Source of the DNA: G958296245 sp963664035
GTDB lineage: Bacteria; Chloroflexota; Dehalococcoidia; Lucifugimonadales; G958296245
Assembly: GCA_963664035.2 (NCBI GenBank)
Contig: OY760867.2
Coordinates: 2,666,001-2,730,000, forward strand
Direction of reading: 5' to 3'
DNA length: 64,000 nucleotides
Numbering within the stretch: the stretch's first letter is position 1; the number at the start of each line of letters is the position of its first letter. The position numbers and the translations under genes were made by a program. The notes beneath the pieces were generated by a model, which was not told the origin of the DNA, did not search any database, and saw nothing but the letters and a program-made list of their open reading frames with translations. Positions 51,321 to 59,389 of the stretch are shown piece after piece.

Positions 51321-52116
51321 AACCCGTGGGGGCGCCGACAGTGAGGAGAGCGGCCCCGGCTATGACGGCCGCGCCCGCCGCCAGCAGGAACACCCCGAAG
51401 TTGATCCGCGCCGCCGCCGCCGTCAGCGCGCGAATCGTGGCGAGGCCGATCACAAACGCTACGCCGGCCGCGGCCACGGCCTCGGCGGAAACCGAGAAGC
51501 TGCCGGACGTCCAGGCGTAGACGGCGGCCCCGATACTTGCGGGGACGCTCATCAGGAAGCTGACCGCCAGCGCCTCCCGCCGGTCCACCCCGCGCCACAG
51601 CAGCGCCGCCACCGTCAGGCCCGACCTGCTGAGGCCGGGAACGACCGCCAGCCCCTGCGACACGCCGGCCAGCGCTCCGTCCATCCAGGACAGGTCGGCC
51701 CGGCTGCGCCTCCCCGCGCTGGGCCGCCTCACCTGGAGGGCGCCGGTGACCAGGAGCGCGCCCCCCACGACCGCCATGGCCGCGGAGCCCAGCCACTCCG
51801 ACGTCTCGGTCAGGAATAGCAGCAGCGGCAGCCCGACGGCGCCGCTTACCGCCGTCGATATGAAGAGGAAAGCCGTCAGTGGGGAGGGCCTCGTCGGCCT
51901 CGTGAACATGTCCCGAAGGACGTGCGCGGCCTCCGACCTGAAGGCGGCGAGCGCCGCGGGAGCGGTCCCGGCGTGGAGCCAGAGCGCGTATTCGATCCCC
52001 TCCGCCACGTTACGGTCGAATACCAGGGACCGCGCCAGCACAATCACGCCCTCCGAGCTGACGGGCAGCCACTCGAAGAGCCCCTGGAGCGCGCCGAGCA
52101 GCAGGGCCTCTCCCAC
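51319..52116 (-). CDS. uppP: Undecaprenyl-diphosphate phosphatase UppP
   Basis: UppP dephosphorylates undecaprenyl diphosphate to recycle the cell-wall lipid carrier. The 265-aa membrane protein has both family motifs: ALQGLFEWLPVSSEG near 8-22 and VVPGLSRSGLTVAALL near 155-170, and about eight helices. It lies between phoR and pstS on the same strand, 77 bp after phoR, so it may be expressed with the Pho genes. Confidence 0.92.
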   Translation of the reverse strand: MGEALLLGALQGLFEWLPVSSEGVIVLARSLVFDRNVAEGIEYALWLHAGTAPAALAAFRSEAAHVLRDMFTRPTRPSPLTAFLFISTAVSGAVGLPLLLFLTETSEWLGSAAMAVVGGALLVTGALQVRRPSAGRRSRADLSWMDGALAGVSQGLAVVPGLSRSGLTVAALLWRGVDRREALAVSFLMSVPASIGAAVYAWTSGSFSVSAEAVAAAGVAFVIGLATIRALTAAAARINFGVFLLAAGAAVIAGAALLTVGAPTG

Positions 52117-52193
52117 TAGGGCCGTCTCCCAGTCCGGCGGTCCGGTGTGAACAGAGCGGTCTCCTTTTGCCGTTACGGTTAGCTTGACGCGGG

Positions 52194-53546
52194 CTAGGCT
52201 CGCATCAGGGTGAAGTAGAAGGTGCTTCCCGACCCCTCGCGGCTCTCGGCGCGCACGTCTCCGCCGTGAAGCTGCACGATGTGCTTGACGATTGCCAGGC
52301 CCAACCCGGTGCCCTCTCCGCCCCGGGAGCGGTCCACCTTGTAGAACCGCTCGAATACGTGGGGCAGGTGCTCTTCCGGTATTCCCATCCCGGTGTCCTG
52401 GACGCTCACTTCGACCAGCCTGCCGTCCTCCATCGCGCCCACGCGCACGCGCCCGCCTTCCGGCATGAACTTGACGGCGTTCTCTACGAGGTTCACCAGC
52501 ACCTGGCGCACCTTGTCCTCCTCGCCCACCACGTCGGCGAGGCCGTCCGGGATGTCCACGCTCGCCTCTATCCCCCCCAGGGCGGCCCGGCCGGCGGCCT
52601 CTGCGATCACGTCCTCGACGATGGGCTTGAGCGGCAGCGGGCCGAGGTGCAGCTCGACGTGGCCGCTCTCGAGGAGCGACAGGTCCAGCAGCTCGTTGGC
52701 CATCACCGTCATGCGGTCGACGTCTCGTCCTATCCTCTCCAGGAACTCCGCCGCCGCCACCCTGTCCTCCAGGGCCCCGTCCGCCAGCGTCTCGACCATG
52801 GCCTTGATGGACGCCAGCGGGCCGCGAAGCTCGTGCGATACGTTGCTCACGAACTCCCTGCGGGTCGTGTACAACCGCTGCACCCTCGTCAGGTCGTGCA
52901 GCGTCAGCAAGACGCCTTCCGAGCCGTCCTCACGGACGGGAATGGCCAATGCCCGTATGAACCTGCGGTTGGCCACAAGCTCCACGTCCGACTGGCTGGG
53001 CCGGCCGGACTCCAAGGCCTCGCGCACCAGGGTCTGGAGCTCGTGGTCGCGCACTATCTCCGCGACCCCGCTCCCGACCGCGTCCGGAGCGTGCGCTTCC
53101 AGCATCGACTGCGCAGCCCGGTTCAGCAGCGAGACCCTGCCGTCCGCGTCTATCACCAGCACGCCGTCCGCCATCAGGTCCAGCAGGGCGGCCAGCTTAT
53201 TGCGCTCCGCCGCCAGGCTGCCCACCGCGTCTCCCATCGCCGCCGCGACCAGATTGAACGCGTCGGCAAGGTCGCGGCCCTCGCCCGACGCGGGCGCCTC
53301 TATCCTGTGCTCCAGGTCGCCGGCGGCGACCCGTTCGGCGCCCTTCGATATTGCCCGCGCGACGCGCGACGCGCGAAGAGTGATGAATATGCACGCCGCC
53401 AGGGCTATGACCGCCAGGGCCGCCAGGGCGACGGCCGCGGCCCGCTCGGCCAGCGCCCCGCCAGCCATCGAGCCGAGCAACAGGGCGGCGAGGAGGATGA
53501 GAGCGGAGAAGAGCGCCAGGCGCCATTGAAGCGGACGCACGGTCAT
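52194..53546 (-). CDS. phoR: Phosphate-regulon sensor histidine kinase PhoR
   Basis: This 450-aa sensor has two N-terminal membrane helices (about 10-28 and 36-56), a HAMP-like region with AAGDLEHRI, a PAS domain with DLMADGVLVIDADGRVSLLN split near 123-142, the H-box SNVSHELRGPL with His238, and the ATPase core with LVNLVENAVKFMPE, GMGIPEEHLPHVFERF and GTGLGLAIVKHIV. There is no large extracellular domain, as in PhoR kinases that sense through PstSCAB-PhoU. It overlaps the phoB stop by 4 bp (ATGA). Confidence 0.93.
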   Translation of the reverse strand: MTVRPLQWRLALFSALILLAALLLGSMAGGALAERAAAVALAALAVIALAACIFITLRASRVARAISKGAERVAAGDLEHRIEAPASGEGRDLADAFNLVAAAMGDAVGSLAAERNKLAALLDLMADGVLVIDADGRVSLLNRAAQSMLEAHAPDAVGSGVAEIVRDHELQTLVREALESGRPSQSDVELVANRRFIRALAIPVREDGSEGVLLTLHDLTRVQRLYTTRREFVSNVSHELRGPLASIKAMVETLADGALEDRVAAAEFLERIGRDVDRMTVMANELLDLSLLESGHVELHLGPLPLKPIVEDVIAEAAGRAALGGIEASVDIPDGLADVVGEEDKVRQVLVNLVENAVKFMPEGGRVRVGAMEDGRLVEVSVQDTGMGIPEEHLPHVFERFYKVDRSRGGEGTGLGLAIVKHIVQLHGGDVRAESREGSGSTFYFTLMRA

Positions 53547-54241
53547 CCCTCGAACCGGTAGCCGACTCCCCGGACGGTTATCACCCTCTTCGGCTCCCCC
53601 GGGTCCTCCTCGATCTTCTCGCGGAGCCAGCGGATATGGACGTCGACGGTCCTGCTGTCTCCAACGTAGTTGTGCCCCCAGACGTGATCCAGTATCTGGT
53701 CCCTGCTGAGTATCCTGCCCTTGCGCGCGATCATGAGCGCCAGAAGCTCGAACACCCGCGGCTTCAGCCTCAGCGATTCGCCCCCGAGCGCGGCGGCGTG
53801 GCCGTCGACGTCCACCTCGAGGTCGCCCGACCTGAACACCTGCCGGCCCTCCGCGCCCGCTGCCCCGTCAGCCTCCATGCGGGACCGCCGCAGCATCGCC
53901 TTCACCCTCGCCAGCAGCTCCCGCATGCTGAACGGCTTCACCACGTAGTCGTCCGCTCCGAGCTCAAGCCCCAGCACCCGGTCGATCTCCTCGCCCCGCG
54001 CCGTCAGCATGAGCACGGGCACGCCGCTGTCGCGCCTGAGAATGCGGCACACCTCGAAGCCGTCGAGATTGGGGAGCATCACGTCCAAGACCACCAGGCT
54101 GGGCTGGGCCTCCCGGGCGGCTTCCAGGCCGCTCTCCCCATCGGTGGCCGTGCGCACGGAGTAACCCTCCCGCTCCAGGCTGTACTGTAAGGCCCTGAGC
54201 AGGTTCCCGTCGTCCTCTACGACCAGCACCGTCTCTTTCGT
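53543..54241 (-). CDS. phoB: Response regulator PhoB, putative ACG start
   Basis: This OmpR-family regulator has a receiver domain (VLVVEDDGN, phosphorylated Asp in VLDVMLPNLDG, Lys in VVKPFSM) and a winged-helix domain ending in DSRTVDVHIRWLREKI and VRGVGYRFEG. The first ordinary start is GTG 54229, but the only ribosome site, AGGAGG at 54248-54253, is 18 nt from it and 6 nt from ACG at 54241. ACG would add TKET, giving the common N-terminus of such regulators and 232 aa. If GTG is used the protein has 228 aa. It is predicted to bind the Pho box at 51198. Confidence 0.92.
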   Translation of the reverse strand, partial: TKETVLVVEDDGNLLRALQYSLEREGYSVRTATDGESGLEAAREAQPSLVVLDVMLPNLDGFEVCRILRRDSGVPVLMLTARGEEIDRVLGLELGADDYVVKPFSMRELLARVKAMLRRSRMEADGAAGAEGRQVFRSGDLEVDVDGHAAALGGESLRLKPRVFELLALMIARKGRILSRDQILDHVWGHNYVGDSRTVDVHIRWLREKIEEDPGEPKRVITVRGVGYRFEG

Positions 54242-54253
54242 GGCGTGCCTCCT
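54239..54253 (-). promoter_or_regulatory. Ribosome site deciding an ACG start for phoB
   Basis: AGGAGG at 54253-54248 and ACG at 54241-54239 are separated by 6 nt on the minus strand. There is no in-frame ATG between the upstream TGA stop and GTG 54229. Confidence 0.5.
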
Positions 54254-54391
54254 CGTCCAGGCGGTTGGAGGACATCATACCGACGTTGCCCTCGCCTGGA
54301 CGCGCATTGACAGTAATGCATCCGGGCCGCATTTGACAAACGGCCCCGCCGGGACTAGCCTCTCATGCCACAACCAAGACGGAGCAGCGAC

Positions 54392-54637
54392 ATGGGAACG
54401 AAGGCGTCAGGCATAGGATACGTCAGCTTCGGGTGGGTAGGGGAGAACCGCGAGATGGAGGTCGTCCTCAAGGACGGCAGGTGGCACACGGTGCATCGAG
54501 TCGACGGCGAGCCGGACCCGCGCATGATCAAGATATACGGCAGCAACGAACTGCCGTCCCCGTGGACCGAGGAGACCCCGCGCGAGACCGTGATCGAGGA
54601 GCTTGCCGCCCGCAACGGCCACGCCAAGATCGTATAG
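54392..54637 (+). CDS. Small conserved hypothetical protein
   Basis: This 81-aa protein is unknown to me. It is strand-rich with GYVSFGWVGENREMEVVL, DGRWHTVHRVDGEPDPRMI and a C-terminal TPRETVIEELAARNGH helix. GGAG lies 7 nt before ATG 54392. TTGACA at 54333 and TAGCCT at 54356, spaced 17 bp, may be its promoter. It diverges from phoB. Confidence 0.55.
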   Translation: MGTKASGIGYVSFGWVGENREMEVVLKDGRWHTVHRVDGEPDPRMIKIYGSNELPSPWTEETPRETVIEELAARNGHAKIV

Positions 54638-54656
54638 AACGCGGGACAGGGAAGGG

Positions 54657-55097
54657 CTACCGGCCCCGGGCGCGGGCCTCTTCCTTGTCGTGTCCGCCCG
54701 CCACGCCTACCGCGCGATCGGCCGCCGGCTCTACCTTGACCGGCGCGGGCACCAACCAGTCCCGACCGATCTTTCGTGCCCCTTTGATCCTGCCGTCCCC
54801 AAGCAGCTTGCGCACCCTCGCCCCCGATACTCCCAACTCCTTGGCGGCAAGGTCGGCGGTAAGGTTCGATACACCGGCTCTAGCCTCTCCCGCCAACTCG
54901 AACTCCAGGGCGTTCGGGCCTCCGTGGGCCGTGAACTCGTGGACCATGAAGCCCAGGGTATTGCCGTGGGCATCGACCCGCTCCAGCACGCGCTCGTGGC
55001 CGTCCACAGCCTCGTAGGTCCCGCCGCCCGGCGCCCACGTCACCTCTAGGATGCCGCTCTCCGGCTCCCAGCTCACATTCACCCTGGTTCTCGTCAT
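54657..55097 (-). CDS. DUF2283-like protein with C-terminal helix-turn-helix
   Basis: This 146-aa protein begins with a DUF2283-type beta domain (VSWEPESGILEVTW, LGFMVHEFTAHGG) and has a C-terminal excisionase/MerR-like helix-turn-helix, LTADLAAKELGVSGARVRKL then GARKIGRDWLVPAPV. GGGAGG lies 6 nt before ATG 55097. DUF2283 domains usually occur alone as antitoxin-like proteins, and a stand-alone one is at 57444. A DNA-binding autoregulator is plausible. Confidence 0.65.
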   Translation of the reverse strand: MTRTRVNVSWEPESGILEVTWAPGGGTYEAVDGHERVLERVDAHGNTLGFMVHEFTAHGGPNALEFELAGEARAGVSNLTADLAAKELGVSGARVRKLLGDGRIKGARKIGRDWLVPAPVKVEPAADRAVGVAGGHDKEEARARGR

Positions 55098-55221
55098 CCC
55101 GAGCCTCCCGTGGTCGGATTGGGGTCGTACCTCGCCATTCGGCCCCGTATCCTGAAAATCCCAGAATCCCGCGAATCTTGATTCAGACAATCCCCTCGCA
55201 CGAGCCTGCCGCCATAATACA

Positions 55222-55253
55222 AGAGGGCCCGGCGCAAGCGCGCCGGGCCCTCT
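55222..55253 (-). terminator. Strong hairpin terminator of the binding-protein gene
   Basis: A perfect 14-bp stem, AGAGGGCCCGGCGC with GCGCCGGGCCCTCT, has a 4-nt loop and is followed on the minus strand by TTGTATT. It lies 27 bp after the stop at 55280. Confidence 0.8.
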
Positions 55254-55279
55254 ACTATTCAGCGTTGTGTCCCGTTAGC

Positions 55280-57262
55280 TTACTGTAGCTGTCCGTGGAG
55301 CGGGCCGGTCTCGTTGAGCGGGTGGGTCGTCCCGAACTCTACGATGTCGGTCTGGTGCATCAGGTACTCCCACTCACCGCCGCCCGCGAACTGAGGCGTG
55401 TATACGATGTCCTTCAGGTTCGTGGGCTGCGGGCGCCTGCCGTAGCCGGGCACCCATACGTGGGCGCCGTAGGTCGTCAGGCTCAGCCCCGTGGAGATCA
55501 CCACGATGGGGAGGTCCTCGATGAACATCTCGTTGATCTGGAGACCGATCTTCACGAGGTCGTCGTCGTTGAGGGCCCTGGGCACCGCGTCGAGCAGGGC
55601 GTCCAGCTCGGGGGTCGCGTAGCCCATCGCGTTGGTGTTCTGGCTGTGGAAGTAGTAGCTCAGGTGGTCCACGGCGCCGCCCCAGCCGCCGACGTACACC
55701 AGGTCGTAGTTGTAGTTCTCGTAGTACACGGCAGCCCAGACCGGGGTCTCCATGGTCTCGAACTTGACCTTTAGCCCGGACTCCGCAAGCATCTGCTGCT
55801 TTGCGGCCATCTGGGGCCGCTGGTCGGCGCCGTACCCTGGGGCCTTGGCCGTAACCTCGCGGTCGAAGTCCCAGCCCGCATCCTCGAGGAGCGCCCTGGC
55901 CTTCGCCGTGTCGCCGGTGTGCGTGTAGCGGGCCATCATCTCGGGGGTCTCGACGCCCGTGGGCACGAACAGGTTCGTGTTATGGATGTAGCCCAGCCCG
56001 GCGCTGAACGTGTCAACGATCTGCTTGCGGTTCAGCCCCCACATGAACGCCTGGTGGATGCGGGCGTCCGCGATCCATTCGGTGCGGAAGTTGAACGAGA
56101 AGCCGCGGCCGTTCCCGCGCCCGCCAACCGCCGATATGATGAAGCGGGGGTCTGCCAGGAACGCCTGGTTCACCTCCGGCGAGAAGCCTCCGCGCCTGCT
56201 GCCGTCGATCTCGCCCCGCTGCATGGCGATCTGCGCCGCGTCGGGCTGGGTGATCAGGTGTACGAACACCCTGTCGATCTTCGGCTTGCCGAGGTAGTAG
56301 TCGTCGTTGCTGATCAGCTCGTGGAACTGGTCGGGCTCGTGCCTGACGAACTTCCAGGGGCCGGATCCGATGGGCTTCTGAGAGCCGAGTCCGATGAAGA
56401 ACTCGCTGTCGTCGATGTCCTCAGGGGCTAGGCCGCCCAGGATGTGCTCGGGGAGTACGTAGACTCCTGCGGCCTGGGTAATGAACTGTCCCGTCGGGAA
56501 GGCCATGTCGAACCGGATCGTGTGGTCGTCGATTACGTTGATACCCTCTACCGAGTCAGTCGTGCCCTCGGCGAATGCCTCGGCACCCTTCACCATGGCG
56601 AGCCTCTGGACGGCGCGGCTCTTGGTCCGCGGATCCATGTAGGCCGTGAAGGAGAAGGCCACGTCGTCAGCCGTCACCGGCTCTCCGTCGTGGAAGAAGG
56701 CGTTCTTCTGTAGGTAGAAGGTGACTGCGCTTCCGTCGGCAGCGACCTCCCAGCGGGCCGCCATGTTGGGAGCGTACATCTGCTCGTGCGGGTCACCCGT
56801 CATGAGCGTCGAGAAGACGTGCCTGCCTATCAGGCTGACGTACCCGCTGACAGCCGTGAAGGGCGACAGCTTGGTTACGGCGCTGGAGGCGCGCCAGTTG
56901 ATGACCGAGGCTGCCTCCTCGCCCTCGCCCACGACCACCTCCTTGAAGACCTCGACCTCCCTGACCACCTCTTTCTCAACCTCCACCTGCACCTCGACCT
57001 CCCTCACGACCTCTTTCTCGACCACCCTCTCCACCGGGACCTCGACCTCCCTGACTACCTCCTTCTCGACCACCACCTCCACGGGCACCTCTTTGACCAC
57101 CTCCTTCTCGACCACCCTCTCCACGGGCACCTCTTTGATCACCTCTTCGGTGACGATAACCTCTTTGGGTACCTCCTTGATCACCTCGCGCGTACACGCG
57201 AGGGCCGCCCCCAAGGCGATGACGGCAGCTATCACGGCCAACAACCGGTAAACCCTTGTCAT
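55280..57262 (-). CDS. Family 5 solute-binding lipoprotein with long Glu-Val stalk
   Basis: This 660-aa paralog of the binding protein at 44776 has a signal peptide ending GAALACTREV with Cys23 and a stalk of about 85 residues built of KEVPVE, EKEVV and REVEV units. The binding fold follows with LSPFTAVSGYVSLIGRHVF, FFHDGEPVTADDVAFSFTAY and PIGSGPWKF. A strong AGGAGGAGG site lies before ATG 57262. It is monocistronic between a promoter at 57381 and a hairpin terminator, with no permeases beside it, so it may share the transporter at 42.7-44.7 kb. Confidence 0.9.
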   Translation of the reverse strand: MTRVYRLLAVIAAVIALGAALACTREVIKEVPKEVIVTEEVIKEVPVERVVEKEVVKEVPVEVVVEKEVVREVEVPVERVVEKEVVREVEVQVEVEKEVVREVEVFKEVVVGEGEEAASVINWRASSAVTKLSPFTAVSGYVSLIGRHVFSTLMTGDPHEQMYAPNMAARWEVAADGSAVTFYLQKNAFFHDGEPVTADDVAFSFTAYMDPRTKSRAVQRLAMVKGAEAFAEGTTDSVEGINVIDDHTIRFDMAFPTGQFITQAAGVYVLPEHILGGLAPEDIDDSEFFIGLGSQKPIGSGPWKFVRHEPDQFHELISNDDYYLGKPKIDRVFVHLITQPDAAQIAMQRGEIDGSRRGGFSPEVNQAFLADPRFIISAVGGRGNGRGFSFNFRTEWIADARIHQAFMWGLNRKQIVDTFSAGLGYIHNTNLFVPTGVETPEMMARYTHTGDTAKARALLEDAGWDFDREVTAKAPGYGADQRPQMAAKQQMLAESGLKVKFETMETPVWAAVYYENYNYDLVYVGGWGGAVDHLSYYFHSQNTNAMGYATPELDALLDAVPRALNDDDLVKIGLQINEMFIEDLPIVVISTGLSLTTYGAHVWVPGYGRRPQPTNLKDIVYTPQFAGGGEWEYLMHQTDIVEFGTTHPLNETGPLHGQLQ

Positions 57263-57380
57263 GATTCCTCCTCCTGGCGATTCACTCGTCTACGGTTACG
57301 TCAAAGCCCACGCCCGCCGTTCGGCTGGAAGACAACCGATGGCACGCGCAGGCGAACCCGGTACGCCCAACGTCGCCCGA

Positions 57381-57410
57381 AAGTTAGCACGTTTGAGGAA
57401 GCGGTGTCAA
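57381..57410 (-). promoter_or_regulatory. Promoter of the second binding protein
   Basis: On the minus strand TTGACA (57410-57405) is followed after 18 bp by TAACTT (57386-57381). Transcription would start near 57375, leaving a leader of about 112 nt. Confidence 0.5.
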
Positions 57411-57443
57411 CCGCGAGTCTTCCCAAGGAAGGACAGCTCTGAC

Positions 57444-57809
57444 TCATCTCAGCCGGCCAATGCCGTTCAAGTGCCTTGACGCCTGCCGGATCAAGACGCC
57501 GACCGGGTCCACGTCCGGCGCCTCCCGCCAGTACGTCACGATGTCGCCGGACTCCGAGATGCACGCGGGGTCGCCCACGACCGCCCCGAGCGTCAGGGTG
57601 TCGTTCTTAGGGTCGTAGTCCCGCTTCCCCAAGGGCAGGTACGCGTCCGCGCCCAGAATCTCCAATCCCACGACGTGACGGGAGTCTTCGTCCGCAAGGT
57701 CCAGCACGACATCTTCCAAGCCCACGATGGACGTGCTGGTCGTCCGCTTCTCCCCATTCCACAGCCGGAGCGCGTCAACCTCTTGGTCATAGGTCATGTG
57801 CAGGTTCAT
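57444..57809 (-). CDS. DUF2283 protein (antitoxin-like)
   Basis: This 121-aa protein has the DUF2283 core: MTYDQEVDALRLWNGEK, DVVLDLADEDSRHVVGLEI and a short linker. The rest (LGAVVGDPACISESGDIVTYW) is an extension. It overlaps the upstream gene by 23 bp. DUF2283 proteins are often paired with DUF4258 or RelE-like proteins as predicted antitoxins. Confidence 0.72.
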   Translation of the reverse strand: MNLHMTYDQEVDALRLWNGEKRTTSTSIVGLEDVVLDLADEDSRHVVGLEILGADAYLPLGKRDYDPKNDTLTLGAVVGDPACISESGDIVTYWREAPDVDPVGVLIRQASRHLNGIGRLR

Positions 57810-58095
57810 CTCGTATCTCCAGTCCCGTGTAGAACCGCTCGAAGTACGGCCTGTCGCCGCGTCTCCAAGCCCTCGTGGCGTTGCCGTCCTGAAAGGCCGA
57901 TACGATTGTCTCGTCGTCCCGCGAGACCACCACCCGCACGAGGTTCCCGAGTTCCGGCGAGTACCCCAAGTAGTTGATGCTTTCGCGCCCCGTAGGATCC
58001 GTGCGGACTCCCCGGACGATCCAGTTGTCAAGGGCGGCCGCCGTGATCTTCCGCGTGACCTCGGTGTGCGGGCTCTTGGCGAAGTGGCGGGTCAT
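57787..58095 (-). CDS. Toxin-like small protein paired with DUF2283 (DUF4258-like)
   Basis: This 102-aa protein starts TRHFAKSPHTEVTRKIT and carries NLVRVVVSRDDETIVSAF, a beta pair like that in DUF4258/RelE-type ribonuclease toxins. The preferred ATG is 58095; a longer start at 58122 exists. The gene overlaps the DUF2283 gene, so the two form one operon with the toxin-like gene first. Toxicity is inference. Confidence 0.6.
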   Translation of the reverse strand: MTRHFAKSPHTEVTRKITAAALDNWIVRGVRTDPTGRESINYLGYSPELGNLVRVVVSRDDETIVSAFQDGNATRAWRRGDRPYFERFYTGLEIRDEPAHDL

Positions 58096-58376
58096 TCTCC
58101 TGACTCTGCCGCCGCCCGCCAACTTATTCTTCGAGCCGCACGTCGGACACCCTACGCGAGTGCTCGGTGTCTGCTTGCGCCGTCACTGCGGCCCGCACCT
58201 GTGACTCATTCAATCCCCCGGCGTCTACTCACATTATACTCCAACACCGGGCAGTGGAGTCATGCACTCCCCCCTATTCAGACCCGTGCGAGTTCAGACC
58301 CGTGCGAGCCGAACGGGAGTCCAGATGGGGGCCGGTTGTGGCATACTGTTATGAGGACGCCCGCGGTGGGAACTCT

Positions 58377-59369
58377 ATGACAACGGACATCGATGCGCCC
58401 GTCCTCGAAGTGGACGGCCTGAATACTCACATCTTCCTCAAGGAGGGAGTGGCGAGGGTAGTCAACGGCGTCTCGTTCCAGATAGCCAAGGGCGGCGTGC
58501 TCGGACTGGTGGGGGAGAGCGGCAGCGGCAAGACGATGACCGCCCTCTCCATCCTGGGAGTCGTCCCCTTCCCGGGCGAGGTCGTATCCGGAGAGGTGAA
58601 GCTCAACGGACGCGACCTCCTCACCATCAGCTCCGAGGAGCTGCGGAAGGTGCGGGGCAACGAGATATCCATCATCTTCCAGGACGCGGTGGCGTCCCTG
58701 AATCCCGTGATATCGATCGGCAACCAGATGGTCGAGGGCATCACCGTCCACCTGGACGCCACCAGGAAGGACGCCGAGAAGATGAGCATGCACCTGCTGG
58801 AGCAGGTGGGCCTCCCCGACCCGGAGCGGATCATGCGCGGCTACCCCTTCCAGCTCAGCGGCGGCATGGCGCAGCGCGTCATGATGGCCATGGCGGTCGC
58901 GCTCAGCCCCAGGGTGCTCATAGCCGACGAGCCCACCTCCAACCTCGACGTGACGCTCCAGGCCGAGCTGCTGCACCGGCTGAGGACGCTGAGGCAGGAG
59001 TACGACACCGCGATCCTGCTGATCACCCACGACATGGGCGTGGTCGCCGGCACGGCCGACGCGGTGGCGGTCATGTACGCCGGCTCGCTCGTCGAGTATT
59101 CGGACACGCGCACGATCTTCGAGAGGCCGGCCCACCCCTATACGTGGGCGCTGCTCCAGGCCGTCCCTCGCCTGGACTCGCCATACAGCACGCTCAGGCC
59201 CCTCGCGGGCTCTCCCCCGGACCCGATGGAGATGCCGGCGGAGTGCCCCTTCCTGGCGCGCTGCCCGAAGGCGTCCAATGAGTGCAGGACGAGCCCCATG
59301 CCCCCGCTTGCGGAGCTGGAGCCGGGCCACAAGGTCGCCTGCTACAATCCAGTGGAGCCACAGCACTAG
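58377..59369 (+). CDS. Oligopeptide/dipeptide ABC transporter ATPase (DppD/OppD type)
   Basis: This 330-aa ATPase has Walker A GESGSGKT at 46-53, the Q-loop FQDAVASLNP, signature QLSGGMAQRVMMA, Walker B VLIADEPTSNLD and the H-loop ITHDMG. The C-terminal oligo_HPY region contains CPFLARCPKAS. No DppF partner follows; instead an NEW3-domain protein starts 20 bp later. It may serve the permeases at 42.7-44.7 kb. ATG 58377 is chosen because it gives the canonical N-terminus. Confidence 0.93.
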   Translation: MTTDIDAPVLEVDGLNTHIFLKEGVARVVNGVSFQIAKGGVLGLVGESGSGKTMTALSILGVVPFPGEVVSGEVKLNGRDLLTISSEELRKVRGNEISIIFQDAVASLNPVISIGNQMVEGITVHLDATRKDAEKMSMHLLEQVGLPDPERIMRGYPFQLSGGMAQRVMMAMAVALSPRVLIADEPTSNLDVTLQAELLHRLRTLRQEYDTAILLITHDMGVVAGTADAVAVMYAGSLVEYSDTRTIFERPAHPYTWALLQAVPRLDSPYSTLRPLAGSPPDPMEMPAECPFLARCPKASNECRTSPMPPLAELEPGHKVACYNPVEPQH

Positions 59370-59389
59370 ACGGAGGTCCCAGAGCGGAA

